From an uncultured Planctomycetaceae bacterium (GTDB lineage: Bacteria; Planctomycetota; Planctomycetia; Pirellulales; Pirellulaceae), in NCBI GenBank assembly GCA_903927685.1, contig CAIYOB010000249.1, positions 1-21,125 of the forward strand: a DNA stretch of 21,125 nt, read 5' to 3'. The notes under the pieces were generated by a model, which worked only from the letters and a program-made list of their open reading frames with translations, did no database searches and was not told the origin of the DNA. The position numbers were made by a program, and so were the translations under genes. Shown in pieces: positions 15,635 to 21,125 of the stretch; the first letter of the stretch is position 1, and each line of letters begins with the position of its first letter.

Positions 15635-17713
15635 ATGAGCGAGACTACCAGCCTAGTGATGGACGGTTCGGTCCAGCGCCGGCCCCCTGTGGCCGAGTTT
15701 AGCGTCACGGTGCCGCCGCCGCCCAGGCAGCCACTTGCGTCGGGGCAGGAGCGGTCCCAATTTGAACGCATGTTGGCGGACCTGTCGGCACGCTTCATTG
15801 GAGGCCCGCCAAGTGAAGTCGATGGGGAGATCGCGTGTGCGCTGGAGCAGATCCGCCGCTTTTTTCAGGTCGACCAGATCGCCTTTCTGCAGTTTGATGC
15901 CGAGTCCTCATCCCTGGTCCATCCCAGCCACCGGGCAGCCGCCGAAGGGGTCGCCGCGGTCCCCGAGGACCTGAACGGCCGAGTGTTGTTCCCCTGGGCT
16001 CACGGTCAGTTGCAGGCGGGTGAGCCGTTGGTCCTGTGTCGCGACGAACTGCCGCCCGAGGCAGTCACGGATCGGGAGACGTTCGCGCGTTGGGGTTGGC
16101 ACTCGGCCATCGTGGTTCCGCTGCTGTTGCAGGGGCGACCCCGGTATCTGCTGGGAGTGTCAGCCGGGGACGCCGCGCGGCAATGGCCGGCCGAGATCGT
16201 GCTCCGCTTGCGGTTGCTGGGCGACATCTTTGTCCAAGCCCTGCTGCACCGGCGAGCGGACGAGGAGTTGCAGCAAGCGGAACGGGTCTACCACACGCTG
16301 GCGGATTCCGCGACCGACTGGGAGTACTGGCAGGATGCGGAACAGAAATTCCAGTACATGTCGCCATCCTGCGAAGAGTTGAGCGGCTACACGCGGGAGG
16401 AGTTCCTGGCCAACCTCCTGCTGTTGCGCGAGATCGTGCTTCCCGAAGACCGCCCCAACTGGGACAAGCATTGGTGGGAATGCCATAAGGGCTGCAAGGC
16501 CGGGTCGCTGGAGTTTCGGATCGTCCGCCGCGACGGCCAGGTGGTCTGGCTGAATCACGCCTGCCGCCCGGTGCTGGATGCCCAGCGCGGGTTTCTCGGG
16601 ATCCGTGTTTCCAACCGCGACGTATCGGAACAAAAGCGAGTTGAAGAGGCCCTGCAGACCGCGCTGGCGGAAATCACGCGGCTCAAGGACCGCCTGGAAA
16701 CAGAGAACGTGTACCTGCAGGATGCCCTCAAGAACGCACACGACTTCGAAGAAATCGTCGGGCAGAGCGAGATCCTGCGGCTGACGCTGCACAAGGTCGA
16801 ACACGTCGCGGCGACCGACGCCGGCGTACTGCTGCTGGGCGAAACCGGGTCGGGCAAGGAACTGCTGGCCCGGGCCATCCACCAGCGCAGCCCGCGGGCC
16901 GCCAAGCCCATGGTCAAGGTCAACTGTGCCGCGCTGCCCGCCAGCCTGATCGAAAGCGAACTGTTCGGCCACGTCAAGGGTGCGTTCACGGGAGCCCTGG
17001 CGGACAAAGTCGGCCGCTTTGAAATGGCCGACGGCGGGACCCTGTTCCTCGACGAGATTGGGGAACTGGATCCGGACCTTCAAGCCAAGCTGCTGCGCGT
17101 CCTGCAGGACGGCGAATTCGAACGGATTGGCGCTACCAGGACGGTCCGCGTCAACGTGCGGCTGATCGCAGCGACCAACCGCGATCTACACGACGCGATG
17201 CGGGACGGACTGTTCCGCCCCGACCTGTATTACCGCCTCTCGGTGTTCCCGATCGAAGTGCCCCCCCTGCGCGCCCGCCGCGAGGATATTCCCCTGTTGG
17301 TCTGGCACTTCATCACCCGCAAACAGCGCCGGTTGGGCAAAGACATCCAAAACGTCCCGCGAGAAGTCATGGAGCATCTGGTCAACTACGATTGGCCCGG
17401 CAATGTCCGTGAACTGGAAAACGTGATCGAACGAGCCATGATCCTCTCCCCTGGTTCCAACCTGGTGCTGCAAGAATCGCTCACCGGTGGCTACCATCCA
17501 CGGCCGGCGCGCCCGGCCTTTGCCCCGCGACTGCCCGGTTCGCCGGGGTCGATCCACGAGGTGGACCGAGCGCACATCGAGTCCGTCCTGAACGCCTGCG
17601 GCTGGAAAATCAAAGGCGATGGCAACGCTGCCGAACGCTTGGGCCTGAAGCCCAGTACCCTGCGTTTCCGCATGAAGAAACTGGGCATCGAACGCTGGCC
17701 CAAACCGCGGTAG
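15635..17713 (+). CDS. Sigma-54-dependent transcriptional activator with GAF and PAS sensor domains (FhlA-like architecture)
   Basis: This 692-residue enhancer-binding protein would remodel RNA polymerase-sigma-54. An N-terminal GAF-like domain (about 40-205) is followed by a PAS/PAC domain (about 220-345, '[17 protein letters not shown]' and '[17 protein letters not shown]') and a coiled-coil linker. The AAA+ domain has Walker A GETGSGKE (402-409), the sigma-54 contact loop GAFTGA (449-454), Walker B with Asp473-Glu474 ('LFLDEIGEL') and the arginine-finger region '[14 protein letters not shown]'. The C-terminal Fis-type helix-turn-helix ends '[20 protein letters not shown]'. There is no phosphoreceiver domain, so it senses a ligand or redox signal rather than a partner kinase. 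I chose the ATG at 15635; one at 15527 would add 36 residues of ordinary composition, and neither has a strong ribosome binding site. It converges on the isomerase gene, whose stop is 9 bp away. Target genes are unknown. Confidence 0.93.
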   Translation: MSETTSLVMDGSVQRRPPVAEFSVTVPPPPRQPLASGQERSQFERMLADLSARFIGGPPSEVDGEIACALEQIRRFFQVDQIAFLQFDAESSSLVHPSHRAAAEGVAAVPEDLNGRVLFPWAHGQLQAGEPLVLCRDELPPEAVTDRETFARWGWHSAIVVPLLLQGRPRYLLGVSAGDAARQWPAEIVLRLRLLGDIFVQALLHRRADEELQQAERVYHTLADSATDWEYWQDAEQKFQYMSPSCEELSGYTREEFLANLLLLREIVLPEDRPNWDKHWWECHKGCKAGSLEFRIVRRDGQVVWLNHACRPVLDAQRGFLGIRVSNRDVSEQKRVEEALQTALAEITRLKDRLETENVYLQDALKNAHDFEEIVGQSEILRLTLHKVEHVAATDAGVLLLGETGSGKELLARAIHQRSPRAAKPMVKVNCAALPASLIESELFGHVKGAFTGALADKVGRFEMADGGTLFLDEIGELDPDLQAKLLRVLQDGEFERIGATRTVRVNVRLIAATNRDLHDAMRDGLFRPDLYYRLSVFPIEVPPLRARREDIPLLVWHFITRKQRRLGKDIQNVPREVMEHLVNYDWPGNVRELENVIERAMILSPGSNLVLQESLTGGYHPRPARPAFAPRLPGSPGSIHEVDRAHIESVLNACGWKIKGDGNAAERLGLKPSTLRFRMKKLGIERWPKPR

Positions 17714-17722
17714 TGCCAGGGA

Positions 17723-19150
17723 CTACTGCACTTTGCGCGGCTCGTACGCGTGGTCCCGCTTGCGGATCACCTCGGCCTTGACAATCTTGTCCGGGTCGGC
17801 CTTCGCTTCGCTGGATTGCGGATCGATCCGCTGCAGCTTGGCCAGGACGTCCATGCCCTCGATCACGCGGCCGAACGCCGTGTGCTTGCCGTTCAGATGG
17901 GGCGTGGGCACAAAAGTGATGAAGAACTGCGAGCCGCCGGTGTCCTTGCCGGCGTGCGCCATGCTCAGCGTACCACGGAAGTGCTTGCGGTAGTTGTCTT
18001 TATAGCACTCACAGTAGATCTTGTAGCCCGCATCGGCCGTGCCGTCGCCGCGCGGACATCCGCCCTGGGCCATGAACCCCGGCAGGACGCGATGAAACAC
18101 CAGGCCGTCGTAGAATTTCTGTTCCACCAAGCTGACGAAGTTCCCCACGGTTTCGGGCGCTTCGTTCTCAAACAGCTCGACCACGATATCGCCCTTGCTC
18201 GTGCTGAGGCGGACGCGCGGCAAATCGTTCTGCTCCGCCTCCTTCTTGCGAATCTCCTGCTCCTCCTGCCAATATTTCTTGTATGCCGCGATTTCGCCGA
18301 TGGCCTGTTGACCGCTTTCGCTCACTTTACCATCTGCCTGGGCCCGCTTCAGCCGCTGGTCCGCAGCCTCGAAATCATTGGTGGCAAACGCCGCCTTTCC
18401 GGCCGGCTCATGCACTTCTTTCTTGTCACAGCCACTATCCAGCAACAGCTTGGCTAGTTCAGCGGCCGACTCGTAGTTATCTCGAATGACATCATCCGCC
18501 AAGATCTTGACCAGGAACTCGGTCAGCGCCTCATCCGTGTTGGGCGCCGCGGCGTAGGCCGCTTTGCCCGCATCGCGGAGCGGTTCGATCATCGCCTCGG
18601 CCTTCGCCACCGTCTCTTTCCATTTCGCCTCGATGCCCCCCACCTGATCGGGCATCGCCGTCTTGTAATCGGCGCGGAGCTTCTGAAGCTCTTTGAGCAC
18701 CGCTTTCCATTCGGTCAACTTGGCCGTGAACGCAGCGGCTGCAGCGGCCGGATCGGGTGCGGCTGGCGGCGGCAGTTCGGCGACGGGGGCCGGCTTGACA
18801 TCCTCCGCCGGCTGGGGCGCAGGCTCACTTTTCGCCGGTTCTTCGGGCGGCATGACCTCGGCCGGCTTGGGCTCCGCAGGCTGAGCCTCCGCCGGCTTGG
18901 CCTCTGCCGGAGTCGCTTCGGCCGGCATGACTTCCGGCTTCGGCTCGGCGGGCGCGGTTTCCGGCGCCGGCTTGGATTCCGCAACCGGAGGAGGAGTCTC
19001 AGCGGCCGGGGCAGGAGCGGGGGCCGGCGCGGGCTCAGCCGCCGGGGTGGGGGTCGGGGGAGTTTCCTGTCCAACGACGGTTGCCGTCGCCAAGAAAACC
19101 AGGAAACTTAGCCCAAGGGACTGTACAATGCCGAGCCAATGTCGCAACAT
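17723..19150 (-). CDS. Exported cyclophilin-type peptidyl-prolyl cis-trans isomerase with Ala/Pro-rich N-terminal region
   Basis: This 475-residue protein should speed prolyl isomerisation in the periplasm. The ATG at 19150 has GGAGGT seven bases upstream, so I prefer it to the in-frame ATG at 19198. A signal peptide (LGLSFLVFLATATVVGQ) is followed by an Ala/Pro/Glu/Lys-rich linker (about 31-135), then a helical region (about 136-300) with TPR-like features. The cyclophilin domain occupies about 305-465. FHRVLPGFMAQGG provides Arg354, Phe359 and Gln362, matching human CypA R55/F60/Q63. GSQFFITF provides Gln408 and Phe410 (Q111/F113), and His423 matches H126, so the active site is intact. The CypA Trp121 position is His418, common in bacterial forms and expected to weaken cyclosporin binding. 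Divergent from the methyltransferase gene. Confidence 0.93.
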   Translation of the reverse strand: MLRHWLGIVQSLGLSFLVFLATATVVGQETPPTPTPAAEPAPAPAPAPAAETPPPVAESKPAPETAPAEPKPEVMPAEATPAEAKPAEAQPAEPKPAEVMPPEEPAKSEPAPQPAEDVKPAPVAELPPPAAPDPAAAAAAFTAKLTEWKAVLKELQKLRADYKTAMPDQVGGIEAKWKETVAKAEAMIEPLRDAGKAAYAAAPNTDEALTEFLVKILADDVIRDNYESAAELAKLLLDSGCDKKEVHEPAGKAAFATNDFEAADQRLKRAQADGKVSESGQQAIGEIAAYKKYWQEEQEIRKKEAEQNDLPRVRLSTSKGDIVVELFENEAPETVGNFVSLVEQKFYDGLVFHRVLPGFMAQGGCPRGDGTADAGYKIYCECYKDNYRKHFRGTLSMAHAGKDTGGSQFFITFVPTPHLNGKHTAFGRVIEGMDVLAKLQRIDPQSSEAKADPDKIVKAEVIRKRDHAYEPRKVQ

Positions 19151-19308
19151 CGAACGGACCTCCAGATGCTTACAACCAAGTTCAGTTTTGGAAAGCAAAA
19201 GGTTACCATAGTCCGCCGCAGTGAAAAGACGCCCAACCTGCCGTGGGGCGAACGGTCGTCTGCGTTCCCATACGGCGGCATGCCCCTACCCTCGTTCTCG
19301 GATATACG
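19151..19308. promoter_or_regulatory. Divergent promoter region between the isomerase and rsmD genes
   Basis: The 158 bp between the two divergent start codons must carry both promoters. It contains the isomerase ribosome binding site (GGAGGT on the minus strand) and some AT-rich patches such as ttttggaaagcaaaagg. I could not place convincing -35/-10 pairs for either gene. Confidence 0.45.
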
Positions 19309-19968
19309 ATGTCAAAGCGAAAAGGTTCGCGCCCGCAGGCTTTACGTGGGCCGCATGACACACCGCAACTGGCCAAACCGCTGCGAATTATCGGCGGCTC
19401 GATGCGCGGCCGCGGCATTCAGTACAGCGGCGATCCCCGCACGCGGCCGATGAAAGATCGGCTTCGCGAGGCGGTGTTCGATGTGCTCGCCACGGCCGTC
19501 GTCGGCAAGCATGCCATCGATCTGTTCGCCGGCACGGGGGCGCTGGCCTTGGAGGCGATCAGCCGCCGAGCTGCCAGGGCAACCCTGATCGAACGGCATT
19601 TTCCCTCGGCCCGACTGATCGAACAGAACATCGCGTCGTTGGGAGTCGGCGACCGGGCAACCGTCTACGCTGGCGATGCATTCCTGTGGCTGAAACAGCC
19701 GCATGACTGGGCGAAGCTCCAGGAGTTGCCCTGGCTCGTCCTGTGTTCGCCCCCGTACGCGTTTTACGTCGAGCGGACGGCGGACATGGTCGGCTTGATC
19801 AACGACCTGTGCCAGCGGGCCCCGCCGGACAGCGAATTCGTGGTGGAAGCCGACCAGCGGTTCGACTTTGCCCTGCTAGCCGGCCTGGGGGCGTGGGATA
19901 TCCGGGAATACCCGCCCGCCGTAGTCGGGTTTCACCGCATCCGCCCCCCGGCCAGCGAGACACGTTGA
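19309..19968 (+). CDS. rsmD: RsmD-family 16S rRNA (guanine-N2) methyltransferase
   Basis: A 219-residue SAM-dependent methyltransferase. RsmD modifies G966 of 16S rRNA in the small subunit. The family opening is clear: 'LRIIGGSMRGRGI' and 'TRPMKDRLREAVFDVL' at about residues 25-63. SAM motif I is 'AIDLFAGTGALALEA' (residues 69-83, with Asp71), then 'ATLIERHFPSARLIEQNI'. Motif IV, normally [ND]PP[FY], is here SPPY (Ser147-Tyr150, 'VLCSPPYAFY'), so the usual acidic or amide residue is missing. Full length and motif I suggest it is still functional, but methyl-transfer chemistry could differ. I chose the ATG at 19309 (MSKRKGS) over the in-frame one at 19243, since the extra 22 residues are not family-like. 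It is followed by the tRNA gene. Confidence 0.88.
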   Translation: MSKRKGSRPQALRGPHDTPQLAKPLRIIGGSMRGRGIQYSGDPRTRPMKDRLREAVFDVLATAVVGKHAIDLFAGTGALALEAISRRAARATLIERHFPSARLIEQNIASLGVGDRATVYAGDAFLWLKQPHDWAKLQELPWLVLCSPPYAFYVERTADMVGLINDLCQRAPPDSEFVVEADQRFDFALLAGLGAWDIREYPPAVVGFHRIRPPASETR

Positions 19969-20015
19969 CACTATGCTCTCCGGCCGAGGAAAAGCAACGA
20001 ATGCTATGTCAGGAC

Positions 20016-20043
20016 TTGCAGCCCGGCCATTTTTTCAGATAAT
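20016..20043 (+). promoter_or_regulatory. Promoter of the tRNA-Leu gene
   Basis: TTGCAG (20016-20021) and GATAAT (20038-20043) are separated by 16 bases and resemble sigma-70 boxes. The expected transcription start, near 20050, lies just before the tRNA 5' end at 20059. Confidence 0.6.
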
Positions 20044-20058
20044 AGGTGACTGCACTAA

Positions 20059-20143
<85 letters not shown>

Positions 20144-20145
20144 CC

Positions 20146-20255
20146 TTGACGTAAGTCAAAGCTGAATCGAGACTTGCGATACCTTCCGGATGTTCGGAAG
20201 TGCAGCGTTTTCGGGGAAGAAGTGCGGAGAGCAAAACGGTACTTCTACCGTTTTG
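20146..20255. repeat. Three small inverted repeats between the tRNA and the integrase gene
   Basis: TTGAC-GTAA-GTCAA lies at 20146-20159, CTTCCG-gatgtt-CGGAAG at 20183-20200, and CAAAACGGTA-CTTC-TACCGTTTTG at 20232-20255. The last has a perfect 10-bp stem with a four-base loop. They may be integrase arm or core binding sites, a tRNA terminator or control of integrase expression. No direct repeat of the tRNA 3' end is visible in the window, so the far attachment site lies beyond the right edge. Confidence 0.55.
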
Positions 20256-20284
20256 GCTCCCTCTCACCGGGAAAGGGCTGCACA

Positions 20285-21125
20285 ATGCCGAAACTCACGA
20301 AAGCTCTGCCAAAGTATCGCCGTCACGCATCCGGCCAAGCCGTGGTTACCATCGGCGGCCGAGATTTTTATCTGGGCAAGCACGGCTCCAAAGCCAGCAA
20401 AGAAAAGTACAGCCAAGTGCTGGCAGAATGGCTTGCATCGGATCGCCCCGCCTCGTTGACCAGCCCCGCCGAAATCACGGTAACCGAGGTCTGTGCGGCC
20501 TTCCTGCGATATGCCGGCAAGCACTACGTCAAACGCGGGCGGGTGACGAGCGAAGTCGCCGGTTACAAGGTGCTGTTCCGGGTGTTGAAGGAACTGTACG
20601 GCGGCACAAGGGCTGCGCAGTTCGGCCCCAAGCAAATGAAGGCAGTTCGCGCCAAAATGTTGGATGCGGACGCATCGAGGCCGTACATCAACAAGCAGAT
20701 GGTTCGGTTGCGGCACTTGATGAAGTGGGCTGCTGCGGAAGAGATGATCCCGGTAGATGTCTACCAGCGACTGTCCGTAGTGCCTGGAATCCGCAAAGGG
20801 GAAGCACGCGAGGTTCCTGCCGTAGCCCCCGTCGACGACTCCGTGGTCGACGCGACCCTGCCCTTCCTACGACCTGTGGTCGCGGCGATGATTCAATTCG
20901 AGCGGCTGACCGGGGCACGCCCCGACGAGGTTTGCAGAATGCGTCCCTGCGACATCGACCGCAGCGGGGATATCTGGCGTTACGTCCCCGAGTCGCACAA
21001 GACAGAGCACCACGGTCGCGGGCGGATCATCTTCATCGGCCCCAAGGCCCAGGAGGTCTTGCGTCCTTATCTGTTCGGCGATGACCTGCCGTGCTTCCGA
21101 TCGCCACGGAGCCCGAAAGGACTCA
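20285..21125 (+). CDS. Site-specific tyrosine-type integrase (partial, runs off the right edge)
   Basis: A DNA recombinase expected to integrate or excise the element next to the tRNA. The first 280 residues are in the window. The start at 20285 (MPKLTKALPKYRRHASGQAV) has gaaaggg seven bases upstream. The N-terminal arm-type region ('VTIGGRDFYLGKHGSKASKE') is followed by a core-binding, SAM-like domain (about 65-160, 'INKQMVRLRHLMKWAAAEEM') and the start of the catalytic domain. Arg212 in 'ERLTGARPDEVCRMRPCDI' fits the box-I catalytic Arg, and 'PESHKTEHHGRGRIIFIGP' (Lys233) fits the beta-strand Lys. The box-II His-x-x-Arg and the Tyr nucleophile lie beyond the window, so completeness is unknown. 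It points away from the tRNA, so cargo should lie to the right. Confidence 0.88.
   Translation, partial: MPKLTKALPKYRRHASGQAVVTIGGRDFYLGKHGSKASKEKYSQVLAEWLASDRPASLTSPAEITVTEVCAAFLRYAGKHYVKRGRVTSEVAGYKVLFRVLKELYGGTRAAQFGPKQMKAVRAKMLDADASRPYINKQMVRLRHLMKWAAAEEMIPVDVYQRLSVVPGIRKGEAREVPAVAPVDDSVVDATLPFLRPVVAAMIQFERLTGARPDEVCRMRPCDIDRSGDIWRYVPESHKTEHHGRGRIIFIGPKAQEVLRPYLFGDDLPCFRSPRSPKGL

Noticed and set aside
18750..19070. Short repeated words (gccggcttgg, gcctccgccgg) as a DNA tandem repeat
   Set aside because: They encode the Ala/Pro/Glu/Lys-rich linker of the isomerase and are explained by that low-complexity protein sequence.
20200..21084. A 294-residue plus-strand frame overlapping the integrase gene
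   Set aside because: It is out of frame with the integrase, which carries clear integrase motifs; this frame has only Arg/Gly-rich GC-shadow composition.

Overview
This window looks like chromosomal DNA of a planctomycete, probably in or near the Pirellulales. It is GC-rich. It encodes a giant secreted protein with the planctomycete LEPR-xLL N-terminal motif, RTX calcium-binding repeats and GEVED domains. It also holds a broken fragment of the choice-of-anchor-D type with an 'IIDDGDA' motif, a cyclophilin with a long Ala/Pro-rich N-terminal part, and an integrase of a type I associate with planctomycetes. The taxon is inferred from these families; there is no rRNA here.

Layout: (1) 1-1179, minus: the N-terminal 393 codons of ClpC, running off the left edge. 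(2) 1192-1740, minus: a small membrane protein with a C-terminal TPR-like part, just upstream of clpC. (3) 2260-7705, plus: a TetR regulator, an RND membrane fusion protein and an HAE1-type RND pump, a compact efflux operon with no outer-membrane channel gene in view. (4) 7706-8006: a control region with an 18-bp perfect hairpin and a candidate promoter. (5) 8007-14903, plus: the 2298-residue secreted protein. (6) 14900-15045: a 146-bp MITE-like element with 15-bp terminal inverted repeats, followed by a decayed minus-strand surface-protein fragment. (7) 15635-17713, plus: a GAF-PAS sigma-54 activator. (8) 17723-19150, minus: an exported cyclophilin-type peptidyl-prolyl isomerase, convergent with (7). 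(9) 19309-19968, plus: an RsmD-family methyltransferase. (10) 20059-20143, plus: tRNA-Leu(CAA) with its own promoter. (11) From 20285 to the right edge: a tyrosine-type integrase, which suggests that a tRNA-targeted integrated element begins here.

How the genes fit together: ClpC, RsmD and the tRNA are housekeeping genes. The TetR-MFP-RND cluster is a self-contained, probably drug- or metabolite-inducible efflux unit. The giant protein is the most unusual item. It joins a helical stalk-like N-terminal region, a long RTX domain that contains five exact 42/43-residue super-repeats, and seven tandem GEVED domains, some linked by nearly identical DNA. No type I secretion genes lie beside it. I see no CRISPR array, rRNA, toxin-antitoxin pair or recognisable defence system.
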